From an uncultured Selenomonas sp. (GTDB taxonomy: Bacteria > Bacillota > Negativicutes > Selenomonadales > Selenomonadaceae), in contig CAMVGU010000011.1 of assembly GCA_947167105.1 (NCBI GenBank), forward strand, positions 1-64,000: a DNA stretch of 64,000 nucleotides. Reading direction: 5' to 3'. Within the stretch, counting starts at the first letter, position 1; the number at the start of each line of letters is the position of its first letter. Shown in pieces: positions 43,187 to 52,188 of this stretch. Position numbers and translations under genes: made by a program. The notes beneath the pieces were generated by a model that saw only the letters and a list, made by a program, of their open reading frames with translations, did no database searches and was not told where the DNA came from.

Positions 43187-46100
43187 CTATTTCCTCTTTA
43201 TTCCATACGCCGCTGCGTACATGGCGGGCAGGACGAGCAGCGTCAGCACGGTGGCCACCATCAGGCCGCTGGCTATGGCCGTGGCCATGGGCGCCCAGAA
43301 GGCATTGGCCATCAGGGGCAGCATGCCCAGGATGGCGGCGGCGGCTGTGAGCATGATGGGGCGGAAGCGCAGGATAGCACTGTCCACCACGGCGTCATAG
43401 GCTGACTCGCCAGCCTCCATATGCTTCTGTATCTGGTCGATGAGTATCACGGAATTGCGGATAATCATGCCGAACAGGGCCAGGATGCCAAGGTAGGCCA
43501 CGAAGCCCAGGGCACTGTCCGTAAGGAGCATGCCCCAACTGACGCCGATTATCCCCAGGGGCGCGGTCAGGACTGTCAGCAGCATGTCCTTGCCGCTGCG
43601 CAGTTGGAAGATCAGCAGGGTCATGATGATGAAAATCATGGCAGGTATGGGCACGGCCAAATAGCCCAGGGATTCGTCGCTGTCCTCCAAGGCACCGCTG
43701 GGTTTGATGCTGGCCCCAGGCGGCAGCTCGTCCATGAGATCCCGGCAAGCCTCCAGCGCCTTTGCCGTCGCATCGTTGGCCGTGCCTGAGTGCACATTAG
43801 CCTGCACTGTGATGGTGGGGCGCGTCCCCTCCCGCTTGATGAGGGCTTCCTCCGCAGCGTAGGAGAGCTTGGCAATCTGTCCCAAAGGCACATAGCCCGC
43901 CGCCTGCCCCAGATAGACCGGCAGCTCCTGCAATTTCGCCAGCTCCGTCCTGTCCCTGGGCACGAGACGCAGGTCTATGTCGATGGTGCGGTCGCCGGTG
44001 TAGAACTGGGCGGCAGTGGCGCCGGTAACTTCCGTGTACAGCATACGGCTTACATCCTGAGAGCTCAGCCCCAGGGCGCGCAGTTTATCCTGATCCAGCT
44101 CCAGGCGCACAGCCTTGGCTTTTTCTGTCCAGTCCGGGTGCACATCGTAGGTGTTCGGGTCGGAGGCCACCCGATCCGCCACCCTGGCTGCCAGTTCCTT
44201 CGTCTTCTCCACCGTGGGGGCCGTGACCTTCACCATCACGGGATATTCCGCCGGAGGGCCGGTCTGGATGGTCTGGATATTGGCCCGCACCAGGGGGAAA
44301 TCCTCTGCCAGCTTCTCCGTCAGGGCGGCCTGCAGTTTTTCCCTGGCTTCCGTATTCGTGGTGACGATGACAAACTGGCCGCCGTTATCCGTATCGGCCT
44401 TCGGGTCTATAGTCAGCACGAAGCGGGGCGCAAACTGGCCCACATAATAGGAATAGTTGACCAGGGAAGGCTCCCGGCTTTCCCTGCCATATTCATCCAG
44501 GAAGGCCGCCAGCCGCTGCATCTCAGAGCGGGTAGCCGCCAGGGAGCTGCCCTCCGGCAACTGGATTTTCACCAGCAGCTCCGGGCGCAGGGAGCCGGGG
44601 AAAAATTCCTCCTTGACGAAATCCATCAGGAAGCAGGACAGGCCAAATACGCAGGCCGTCCCCGCCAGCACCAGCTTCCTGTGCCCCAGAAAGAAATCCA
44701 GCACGAGGCGAAACCAGGTGTAGAATCTGCTCCCGTAAGGGTCGATTTTGCCCGACTCATCCCGCCTGACCTTCACCTTTATCAAATGCCAGCCAAAAAG
44801 GGGCGCCACCATTACGGAAACCAGCCATGACAGCAGCAGGGCCAGGGTAATCACGGGAAATAAATCCTCACAAAATTCGCTGGCCATGCCCTGGGAGAAG
44901 GCCACCGGTATGAAACCGGCACAGGTAATGAGGGTGCCCGTGAGCATGGGCTTGGCAGTGGCGCGGAAGGCGTAGCAGGCCGCCTCGAAGCGGTCATGTC
45001 CCCTTTCCAGCTGCACGCTCATCATCTCCACCGCAATGATGGCATCATCCACCAAAAGGCCCAGGGCAATGATAAGGGCACCGAGGGAAACCTTATGCAG
45101 GTCGATGCCCAGCATGTACATGCCCACAAAGGTCCCTGCCAGCACCAGGGGGATGCAGCAAGCCACCACCAGGCCGGTGCGCCAGCCCAGGGACAGGAAG
45201 CTCACCGCCAGCACGATGGCAATAGCTTCAAACAGTGTCCTCACAAAATCATGGATGGAGCGTTCCACCACCTGGGGCTGATCCGAGACCTGCTCTATGG
45301 CAAGACCCAAGGGCAGTTCCTGCTGCATTTCGTCAACTGCCTTGTCCAGATTCCGGCCCAGCTCCAGGATATTGCCCCCGTCCTTCATAGAGATGGCGAT
45401 GCCGATGGCAGGCTCCCCGTTGAAGTACATTTCCGGCTCGGCAGGCTCGGAAAACCTGCGCTCCACCCTGGCAATATCCCCCAGGCGCAGGCTGTGGCCA
45501 TTTGCCGCCACAGGCAGCGCCCTGATTTCCTCCAGGGAGCCGAACTGCCCGCTCACCCGCAGGTAGACATTGTCCGAATCTGTCTCCACCTTGCCGGAAG
45601 GGGTCATGCCATTGGTCTTGGCGAGGGCCTCCGCAATGGCTGTGGGGGGAATGCCAAGCTGGGCCAGTTTTTCGTTTTCCACCTCCACATAGATTTTTTC
45701 TTTCTGCTCGCCTAAAAGCTCCACCTTCTGCACGTTTTCTACCTGCAGCAGCGCGCGGCGGGTGTCCTCGGCGACCTTGCGCATCTCCTCGTAGTTGAAG
45801 CCGTCCCCCGTCACTGCATAGATGGAGCCGTAGACATCATCGAAGTGGTCATCGTAATAGGGGCCACGGACTCCCTCGGGCAGTTCGCCCTGTGCCCCCA
45901 AATCATCGCACAAATTCCGCAGGTCGTGCCAGGTCTCCCGGATTTTCCCCTTGTCGAAGGTTTCGTCCAGCTCCACATAGATGATGGTCTGCCCTGCCCT
46001 GGTCTCGCTGGTGACTTTATTCAGGTGCTGCACATCCTGTATGCGCCGCTCCAGCTTGTCCGTCACCTGTTCCTGCATTTCCCCGGCAGAGGCGCCGGGC

Positions 46101-46255
46101 CAGTAGGCTGTCACCACCATCTCCCTGATGGTATAGGCAGGGTCCTCCATGCGTCCCAGCAGATGGTAGGCGAAAATGCCCCCCGCCGCCGTGACAATGA
46201 CGAAGTACCAGACAAGCACACGGTTCTTCAGGGCAAGTGCGCTAAGATTCAGCAT
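43187..46255 (-). CDS. RND-family efflux permease (AcrB/MdtC superfamily)
   Basis: A 1022-aa transporter with 12 membrane helices and two large periplasmic loops. TM4 holds LGLLVDDAIIAVEMM, the paired acidic residues for proton relay. Periplasmic porter segments and the second-half repeat (GMIIRNSVILIDQ) are intact. ATG overlaps the fusion-protein stop by one base (TGATG). With the upstream lipoprotein and MarR regulator it forms marR-mfp-rnd; no outer-membrane TolC gene is linked. An RND pump agrees with a diderm cell envelope. Confidence 0.93.
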   Translation of the reverse strand: MLNLSALALKNRVLVWYFVIVTAAGGIFAYHLLGRMEDPAYTIREMVVTAYWPGASAGEMQEQVTDKLERRIQDVQHLNKVTSETRAGQTIIYVELDETFDKGKIRETWHDLRNLCDDLGAQGELPEGVRGPYYDDHFDDVYGSIYAVTGDGFNYEEMRKVAEDTRRALLQVENVQKVELLGEQKEKIYVEVENEKLAQLGIPPTAIAEALAKTNGMTPSGKVETDSDNVYLRVSGQFGSLEEIRALPVAANGHSLRLGDIARVERRFSEPAEPEMYFNGEPAIGIAISMKDGGNILELGRNLDKAVDEMQQELPLGLAIEQVSDQPQVVERSIHDFVRTLFEAIAIVLAVSFLSLGWRTGLVVACCIPLVLAGTFVGMYMLGIDLHKVSLGALIIALGLLVDDAIIAVEMMSVQLERGHDRFEAACYAFRATAKPMLTGTLITCAGFIPVAFSQGMASEFCEDLFPVITLALLLSWLVSVMVAPLFGWHLIKVKVRRDESGKIDPYGSRFYTWFRLVLDFFLGHRKLVLAGTACVFGLSCFLMDFVKEEFFPGSLRPELLVKIQLPEGSSLAATRSEMQRLAAFLDEYGRESREPSLVNYSYYVGQFAPRFVLTIDPKADTDNGGQFVIVTTNTEAREKLQAALTEKLAEDFPLVRANIQTIQTGPPAEYPVMVKVTAPTVEKTKELAARVADRVASDPNTYDVHPDWTEKAKAVRLELDQDKLRALGLSSQDVSRMLYTEVTGATAAQFYTGDRTIDIDLRLVPRDRTELAKLQELPVYLGQAAGYVPLGQIAKLSYAAEEALIKREGTRPTITVQANVHSGTANDATAKALEACRDLMDELPPGASIKPSGALEDSDESLGYLAVPIPAMIFIIMTLLIFQLRSGKDMLLTVLTAPLGIIGVSWGMLLTDSALGFVAYLGILALFGMIIRNSVILIDQIQKHMEAGESAYDAVVDSAILRFRPIMLTAAAAILGMLPLMANAFWAPMATAIASGLMVATVLTLLVLPAMYAAAYGIKRK

Positions 46256-47373
46256 CAGTCAGACGCCCCCGTTCCTTCGGTCTTTACCTGCTGGCCCTCC
46301 CGCAGCTTGTGCACGCCGGCAGTCACCACCAAGTCCGCAGGGGAAAGCCCCCTGACCAGCACCGTATTGTCTTCGCCATAGCCCAGGACAGTGACTTCCT
46401 GCAGGCGCACCTGCCCCTCCTCCACCAGCCAGACCGCAGGCTTGTCCCCTGTCTGGTAGATGGCGGACAGGGGCAGCGCAGAGGCGCCCGCCTCCCTGCC
46501 TTCGCCCCCGAAGGCCACGCTGGCGGTCATGCCTAAGCTCATGCCCTGTGGGGGCTGCAGCACGGAGACCCTGACCTTGTAGGTGCGGGTGGCCGTGTCT
46601 GCCATGGGAGCCACCTCCCGCACCACCCCCGGCACCTCGCCCCTACCTGCAAAGGCCCAGAGGGAAATTGCCGCAGGGGTGCCAGGCTGCAGGGCAGCAA
46701 GCTTATCCTCCGGCACATCGATCTCGATTTCCAGCTCTCCCGTCTGCACCAGTGTGGCTACAGTCTGCCCTGCCGCCACCACCTGGCCTGCCTCCGCCTT
46801 GATATCCGCAACGACCCCAGACGCCCCTGCCGTAAGGTTCGTATAGCCCAGGGCATTGTGTCCCTGGGCGGCCTGGGCCAGAGCCGCCTGATAGGAGGCA
46901 AAGGCAGCGTCATAGCTGGTCTGGTACTGCTCCAGGGTTGCTGCGGGGATGACATCCTGCTCGTAGAGGGCCGTATAGCGGGCAAGGTTCGACTGGGCCA
47001 GATCCAGCTGCGCCCGGGCCTGGGCCACCTGGGCATCCCCGGAATTTGCCTGCTGCACTACATCACGGGCATCCAGCACAAACAAGGGCTGACCGGGCTC
47101 CACCCGGCTGCCCTCCTCCACATTGCGGGCAAGAATCCGGCCCCCCACCTGGAAGGACAGGGCCGTCTCATAGCGCCCCCGCACGGTGCCGGAGTACGTG
47201 TCTCCCAGGGCCTGCCCGCCGCTGCCTGCCTGCTGGGTGCGCACCAGGGGCACAGCCGCCGCCTGCTCCTGGGAAGCGCAGCCTCCTGCCAGGCATAAAA
47301 ACAACGCACAGAAAACCAGCATCATAAGATGCCGGCCCTGGCACACGCCTGACGGCTTTTCAGTTTTTCCCAT
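46255..47373 (-). CDS. RND efflux periplasmic adaptor lipoprotein
   Basis: A 372-aa membrane-fusion protein. A lipoprotein signal (lipobox LAGGC, Cys near 32) is followed by the barrel-sandwich/lipoyl halves (SFQVGGRILARNVEEGSRV and LTAGASGVVADIKAEAGQVV), a coiled-coil hairpin between them (about 105-165), and beta-barrel and membrane-proximal domains. ATG 47373 has GGAGG 8 nt upstream and lies inside the marR 3' end (14-nt overlap). Confidence 0.9.
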   Translation of the reverse strand: MGKTEKPSGVCQGRHLMMLVFCALFLCLAGGCASQEQAAAVPLVRTQQAGSGGQALGDTYSGTVRGRYETALSFQVGGRILARNVEEGSRVEPGQPLFVLDARDVVQQANSGDAQVAQARAQLDLAQSNLARYTALYEQDVIPAATLEQYQTSYDAAFASYQAALAQAAQGHNALGYTNLTAGASGVVADIKAEAGQVVAAGQTVATLVQTGELEIEIDVPEDKLAALQPGTPAAISLWAFAGRGEVPGVVREVAPMADTATRTYKVRVSVLQPPQGMSLGMTASVAFGGEGREAGASALPLSAIYQTGDKPAVWLVEEGQVRLQEVTVLGYGEDNTVLVRGLSPADLVVTAGVHKLREGQQVKTEGTGASD

Positions 47374-47842
47374 GGGGCATACCTCCATCGGGAATATTCC
47401 TGGCGATTGCTACCAAATCCGCCTTGCAGGCACGATCTGTCAGCTGCTCAAAGGCTGCAAAGACAGTGCGCACATTTTCCTGGGGCAGCTCCTCGCACAG
47501 ATAATCCGCCCAGCACTGGATGACATTGCGCAGGAAGGTGTGCCGCTCCTTGCCCAGCTCCGTCAGGTACACATGGCGCACCCGCTTATCCTTATCATCC
47601 TGGCGGCGGGTGATATAGCCCTTCTCCTCCAGGGAATTCACAGTCCTTGTCACCACCGCCTTATCCAGCAGCAGCATCGCCGCCAGCTCATCCTGCTTCG
47701 ACCCCTCATGGTCATACAGGCGCACCAGCAACACAAACTCGGAATATGTCAGGCCCTGCTCCTGGCACGCCTCCACAATAAACTGCTGGGAGCGCCGGTA
47801 CAGGATTGAGAACCAACGTCCAATATTCACATAGGCATCCAT
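47360..47842 (-). CDS. MarR-family transcriptional regulator
   Basis: A 160-aa winged-helix regulator: recognition region QDELAAMLLLDKAVVTRTVNSLEEKGYITRR (about 50-82) with the DKDKRVRHVYLT wing. ATG 47842 is preferred because GGGAGGG lies 6 nt upstream; another ATG at 47848 touches that site. It heads the efflux operon and probably represses it through the dyad at 47863-47880. Confidence 0.92.
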   Translation of the reverse strand: MDAYVNIGRWFSILYRRSQQFIVEACQEQGLTYSEFVLLVRLYDHEGSKQDELAAMLLLDKAVVTRTVNSLEEKGYITRRQDDKDKRVRHVYLTELGKERHTFLRNVIQCWADYLCEELPQENVRTVFAAFEQLTDRACKADLVAIARNIPDGGMPHGKN

Positions 47843-47862
47843 TTCCATCCCTCCCGACTGAT

Positions 47863-47884
47863 ATTGTTGACTTTAGCAATTATA
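47863..47884 (-). promoter_or_regulatory. MarR promoter/operator
   Basis: Minus strand extended -10 TGATATAAT (TATAAT at 47879-47884) directly followed by the dyad ATTGCT-N6-AACAAT (47863-47880), 5 of 6 paired. The position over the transcription start fits autorepression. Confidence 0.55.
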
Positions 47885-47888
47885 TCAC

Positions 47889-47919
47889 AAAAAAGCCGAT
47901 GCCGTCAAGCGGCACCGGC
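47889..47919 (-). terminator. Terminator after EAL gene
   Basis: Minus strand stem GCCGGTGCCG/CGGCATCGGC followed by six Ts. Confidence 0.85.
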
Positions 47920-47926
47920 CCGATAG

Positions 47927-50647
47927 TCAATGCTCCTCCAGAAATTCCTCGAAGTCCTGCTGAGGCATGGGCTTGGCATATAAGTACCCCTGCCCGAAAC
48001 GGCAGCCGTATTTCAGCAGTATCTCCTCCTGCCGTGGCTCCTCCACGCCCTCGCAGATTACCTTCATATCCAGCCGCTCTCCCAGGTCGATGGAGGCCGA
48101 GAGAATCTTCTCCATGCGCCCGTCTTCCTCCAGTCCCAGAAGCGTCCGATCCAGCTTCATCACGTCCAGGGGCAGGAGGTTCAGAAGCTCCAGGGAGGAA
48201 TAGCCCGAGCCGAAATCATCCATGGAAATCTTGTAGCCCATATCGTGCAGCCCTTCAATGACCGAGATCGCATGCTTGCGGCGATCCGGGTGGTCGATGA
48301 AGGAGAAGGCCGTCTCCGTAAGCTCCAGCTCTATAACCCCTTCCGGCAGCTGATACCTGTCCTTGATCTCCTGCATGCGCTGCAGGTAGTCCTTCTGCAA
48401 AAAGTGCATGCGGGACTGGTTCACCGAGATGCAGACGGTCTTCTGCCCCGCTTCCAGGCGGCGTTTCTGCATCTTGCAGGTTTCCTCCAGCACAAAGTCA
48501 TCCACCCGCACCACAAAGCCGTTTTCCTCGAAAATGGGGATAAAGGCTCCCGGCGGCAGAAAGCCCATCTCAGGGCTGTCCCAGCGCACCAATGCCTCCG
48601 CCCCTACAGTCTCCCTGGTGTCCAGATCGTATTTCGGCTGATACCAGACCTTGAATTCCCCGCCGGTCAGGGCCTTCTGCATGGAGGTCTCGATCTGCCG
48701 CCGCTGCAGCAGCTTTTCCTCCAGCTTCTTGCCGAAAATGCACAGGGGCCGTCCCAGGCGGTAACATTCGGAAAGGGCCATCTCCGAGCCGCGCATGGCA
48801 CGGGCAAAATCTGCCGGTCCCCGCAGGCGGCAGAGGCCCGCCTTGAGGGAAACAGCCTGGAAGCTGGCCGCATTCTCCTGCCGTCCGTACCTGTGCAGGC
48901 GCTGCTCCAGGCGCTGGGAGAAATCCGTTTCCAGATTTTCCAAGGCTTCCCGCCCGCCTCTCTCCGGCAGGGCGTAGACGCAGAAAGCCAGCACCCTTCC
49001 GGCCAGGCCAGCCACGGCCAGGCATCTGACCTCGGGGAAATCCGCCTGCAGGCGCACAGCCAGCCGCTCCACCTGATTGGGCAGGCTGCCCAGCTTCGCA
49101 CCGGCTGTCACGGGGTCGGTCTGCTGCACATCAATGCGCAGCAGGCTGCACTGCCCGCCCCTGGCCTCGTCGGCCAGCTCCCCTGCCAGAAGCTTTGGCA
49201 CCAGGCCCATGAACCAGCGCCAGTTGTGCAGTTTCGTCCAGTAGTCCGTATATGACTCCTCCTGCAGCTCCTCCGTATGGCGGCGCCGCTGCCGCATGAT
49301 AATCATCAGCGCCAGCACGGCAACCAGCCCCAGCCCCAGGGTGCCCAGAAAGAAGTGCATGGGATAATTGTAGACGAAGGCCGAGAAGCGCTGCATCTTG
49401 TCGCTGCCTACCAGGTGCTTGATATCCAGGGATTCCGTAAAGTTATGGGGCAGGGTGTCAAGCTCCCGGTTAAGGATGGCCAAAAGCTGCCGTCCTTCCT
49501 CCGTGGCGGGCACAGCCATCGACACTTCATAGGAGAGCTGCACCTCGCCGCTGGTCATCAGGTCATAGAAGCCATTATGCAGAATGTTGTAATGAGCCAC
49601 GGAGGCCTCAACAAGGGTGCTGTCAGCCCGCCCTTCCGAAACGGCCCGCAAAGCATCCACTATATCCTTGCACCAGATGATATGCTCCTCCGGGTAATGC
49701 TGGCGCACATATGTCTCTGAAACGAAATAGCCCTTGGGCGCGGCAATGATGTTGCCCGGCCTGTCCTCCATGCTGCGACGCGTGACCTGCACATAGGTCT
49801 GCCGCATATAGGGCACCGTCAGGGCTATATCATGCCTGTCCGCCCAGCCGAAATCCGTCGCCACCCCCAGCACCACATCTGCGGAACCGTCGGCGAGGAC
49901 TTCATAGGCTGCCCCAGTGCTCTCCATGGACACAGTTTCATAGGACAGGCCCAGATCCTCCGTTACGCGCTTCAGCACCTCTGCCTCCACGCCGATATAG
50001 TTGCCTTCCTCATCCAGCCCGCTGAGGGGCATGGAATTCGGCTTCACAGCCACCCGCAGCGCCCCGTGCCGCTTCAGGAAGGTATCCTCAGCCATGGTCA
50101 GCACCAGCGGATTCACCTGGTCTGCAGCCTGGAAGTATTTTTCCTCCAGATAGTGCCGCCCGTTGGGGTAGTCTATGACTACCTGCTGCTCCGTGTCAAA
50201 AAGCTGCCGGGCAAATTTATGGTTGTCCGCACGCACTGCCAGATACAGGGGCTGCAGGTAATTGCGGTGCACAACGCTCATGGTCAGGGGAGAAAGCAAA
50301 AGATCCCTGCCCTGCCCCCTGGGCACACCCGCTATCACATCTATCTCGCCCGAAAGCAGCCACTTGCGGCACTCCTCCATGGAGCCCTGCAGGTAAGTCA
50401 TTTCCCAGCCCTCGTACTGGGCCAGCATCTGCATGTATTCATAGGCATAGCCAGAGATATTGCCGCTGCCATCCACGGACAGGAACTGCGGATCACTGTA
50501 CATAATGCCGGCACGGACATGCTCGCCCTGGGCTTTGGCCGGCACAGCGGCAGCAAAGCACAAGGCCACCGCAAGGAGCGGCACCAGCAGCCTCCCCAGC
50601 TCACGCACAAAGTCCCATTCCCTGTGAATAATCCCCTTCCGCTTCAT
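47927..50647 (-). CDS. Periplasmic-sensing cyclic-di-GMP phosphodiesterase (tandem SBP_bac_3, degenerate GGDEF, EAL)
   Basis: A 906-aa membrane sensor. After a signal/anchor (about 20-40) come two solute-binding (SBP_bac_3) domains (about 45-160 and 175-410), a membrane helix (about 435-457), a degenerate GGDEF domain (about 470-640, no GGDEF motif) and an EAL domain (about 650-900). The EAL site looks active: GAEALVRW, SVNQS, ELELTETAF, DDFGSGYSS, DVMKLDR, CEGVE and FGQGYLYAKP. It probably lowers c-di-GMP in response to an amino-acid-like ligand. ATG 50647 is my choice; frames extend to ATG 50698 and GTG 50713. Confidence 0.88.
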   Translation of the reverse strand: MKRKGIIHREWDFVRELGRLLVPLLAVALCFAAAVPAKAQGEHVRAGIMYSDPQFLSVDGSGNISGYAYEYMQMLAQYEGWEMTYLQGSMEECRKWLLSGEIDVIAGVPRGQGRDLLLSPLTMSVVHRNYLQPLYLAVRADNHKFARQLFDTEQQVVIDYPNGRHYLEEKYFQAADQVNPLVLTMAEDTFLKRHGALRVAVKPNSMPLSGLDEEGNYIGVEAEVLKRVTEDLGLSYETVSMESTGAAYEVLADGSADVVLGVATDFGWADRHDIALTVPYMRQTYVQVTRRSMEDRPGNIIAAPKGYFVSETYVRQHYPEEHIIWCKDIVDALRAVSEGRADSTLVEASVAHYNILHNGFYDLMTSGEVQLSYEVSMAVPATEEGRQLLAILNRELDTLPHNFTESLDIKHLVGSDKMQRFSAFVYNYPMHFFLGTLGLGLVAVLALMIIMRQRRRHTEELQEESYTDYWTKLHNWRWFMGLVPKLLAGELADEARGGQCSLLRIDVQQTDPVTAGAKLGSLPNQVERLAVRLQADFPEVRCLAVAGLAGRVLAFCVYALPERGGREALENLETDFSQRLEQRLHRYGRQENAASFQAVSLKAGLCRLRGPADFARAMRGSEMALSECYRLGRPLCIFGKKLEEKLLQRRQIETSMQKALTGGEFKVWYQPKYDLDTRETVGAEALVRWDSPEMGFLPPGAFIPIFEENGFVVRVDDFVLEETCKMQKRRLEAGQKTVCISVNQSRMHFLQKDYLQRMQEIKDRYQLPEGVIELELTETAFSFIDHPDRRKHAISVIEGLHDMGYKISMDDFGSGYSSLELLNLLPLDVMKLDRTLLGLEEDGRMEKILSASIDLGERLDMKVICEGVEEPRQEEILLKYGCRFGQGYLYAKPMPQQDFEEFLEEH

Positions 50648-50735
50648 GTTCCCCACCAATTTCTTTCTGCCCGAGCTAAAGAGCTGCGGGACGGTCATTC
50701 CATTTCCCGGCACTGTCTTTATTCGCCACAGGCAA

Positions 50736-50762
50736 TAAAAAAACCTGCAACATATGCAGGTT
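50736..50762 (-). terminator. Terminator downstream of the binding-protein gene
   Basis: Minus strand stem AACCTGCA/TGCAGGTT with seven Ts. It lies after the 141-bp palindromic element. Confidence 0.85.
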
Positions 50763-50776
50763 TCTTGGGAAACGAT

Positions 50777-50917
50777 GATTAAATGAGTTTTTGTCTTTGT
50801 CGAAGGATTTTTTCGTCAGGCAAGGAAGATGCCGTGAAGTCGTAGCAGAGCTACGTCGAACGGCATCTGACGCAGCATGGCGGAAAAAGGCTCGGCAAGG
50901 GCAAAGAGGAATTAATC
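50777..50917. repeat. 141-bp long imperfect hairpin element
   Basis: The ends GATTAA.../...TTAATC and successive internal blocks (TTTGTC-type, GAAGGATTTTTTCG-type, GATGCCGT/ACGGCATC, CGTAG/CTACG) pair along the whole length, giving one long imperfect hairpin centred near 50848. It is intergenic, with no coding capacity. Its plan resembles 6652-6782. Confidence 0.7.
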
Positions 50918-50939
50918 AGCGTTTCCCTTGAACAACATA

Positions 50940-51983
50940 TCACCGGGCATTGTCATACAGCTTGTGGAAACGCTCTATCCAGGCGGCTTTGCTGGCACTC
51001 ACCACCGCCTTGTCATCCGTGATGAAATTCACTTCATCCTTAGCCGGCAGCTTGTCCGGCTGGGGCACATCCGCCCGCACCGAGCGGCGATGCAGCTGTT
51101 GCACCAGCATTTCCTGGGATTTCTTGCTGGTCACGAAGTCCACGAATTTTTCGGCGGCTTCCCGCTGCGCCGTGCCCTTCAGTATAAAGACCCCATCCGG
51201 GTCCGTGATGACGCCTTCCCCCATGTAGATGACCTGCACCGGCGCCCCATCCGCCATGCACTTGGCCGCCCCTTCCTCAAAGGTCAGCCCCACCACATTG
51301 TTGCCATCCGCCACGCTCTTGTAGACCTCGTAGGAGGAAGGCAGGAGCTGGCCCTGCAGGCTGGCACAAAAAGCAGCCACATAATCCCAGCCCGCATCAG
51401 GATTGCCCCGGCCCATGGCGTAGAGCATATTGACCAGATGCTCATAGGCCGCCGAGGACTTGGCGGGGTCTGCCATGGCAATCCTGCCCTGCAAGGCAGG
51501 GTTCAGCACATCAGCATATCCCTCCACCTTTGTGTCACCGATCAGGTTCGTATTGACCATGATGACACTGGGCAGGTCGGAGTACCAGTTGAAGGGGCCG
51601 GAATTCTTAAAGGCCGGCTGCATGGCCGCATCATTTACGGAGCAGTAATCCGCGAAAAGTTCCTGGTAGGGCTTCACGGAATTAAAGGTGCCGCCCCACA
51701 GGACATCGCACTGGGGCGCATCCTTCTCCGCCTCCAGCCGCTGCAAGAGCTCCCCCGTGCCCGCACGGATAACCTCCGTCTTGATGCCGCTTTCCTCCTC
51801 GAAAGCCGCCACCACCGGCTTAATCAGGGACATCTGGTGCGGACAGTAAATCACCAGTTTCCCTTCGCTCCTGGGAGCCGCCACGTCGCCGCTCTCCTGC
51901 TTGCTGCCGCCGCCGCAGCCTGCCAGCAGCATCCCCGCCGTCAGGCAGACAGCAAGCAGGGCAGCAATCCTTCCTTTGGGCAT
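50940..51983 (-). CDS. Extracellular solute-binding lipoprotein, iron(III)/FbpA type
   Basis: A 347-aa lipoprotein with lipobox LLAGC (Cys near 23) and a family 1 periplasmic-binding fold: KLVIYCPHQMSLIKPVVAAFEEESGIKTEV near the N-terminus, WYSDLPSVIMVNTNLI in the hinge. This resembles ABC-type iron or putative 2-aminoethylphosphonate binding proteins. ATG 51983 has GGAGG 7 nt upstream. No permease or ATPase gene is adjacent, so it is an orphan component here. Ligand uncertain. Confidence 0.82.
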   Translation of the reverse strand: MPKGRIAALLAVCLTAGMLLAGCGGGSKQESGDVAAPRSEGKLVIYCPHQMSLIKPVVAAFEEESGIKTEVIRAGTGELLQRLEAEKDAPQCDVLWGGTFNSVKPYQELFADYCSVNDAAMQPAFKNSGPFNWYSDLPSVIMVNTNLIGDTKVEGYADVLNPALQGRIAMADPAKSSAAYEHLVNMLYAMGRGNPDAGWDYVAAFCASLQGQLLPSSYEVYKSVADGNNVVGLTFEEGAAKCMADGAPVQVIYMGEGVITDPDGVFILKGTAQREAAEKFVDFVTSKKSQEMLVQQLHRRSVRADVPQPDKLPAKDEVNFITDDKAVVSASKAAWIERFHKLYDNAR

Positions 51984-52045
51984 GCCCTTGCCTCCTTCCA
52001 TGAAATAATCATGAAAATGACCGTTGTCTGTATATTTATAAATTC

Positions 52046-52074
52046 ATTATACGTAATTGTCCGGTATTGCGCAA
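52046..52074 (-). promoter_or_regulatory. Promoter for binding-protein gene
   Basis: Minus strand TTGCGC (52069-52074), 17-bp spacer, TATAAT (52046-52051). Confidence 0.6.
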
Positions 52075-52112
52075 GACGAAATCATGCAAATCCATAGTTC
52101 CGGTTTTCGCCG

Positions 52113-52142
52113 TTGGCAAAAGTTGAGTAATTGCGTTATAAT
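52113..52142 (+). promoter_or_regulatory. Promoter for tex
   Basis: TTGGCA (52113-52118), 18-bp spacer ending GCGT, TATAAT (52137-52142). Same -35/18/-10 layout and GCGTTATAAT block as the trkA and LCP promoters. Confidence 0.65.
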
Positions 52143-52188
52143 CTACTATGACTTTTGCAATCCGACACACAAGAAACGAGGAATATAT

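Noticed and set aside
51990..52045. Fur box before the iron-type binding protein
   Set aside because: Only loose TGAAAT/ATTTCA similarity; no 7-1-7 or three-hexamer Fur pattern.
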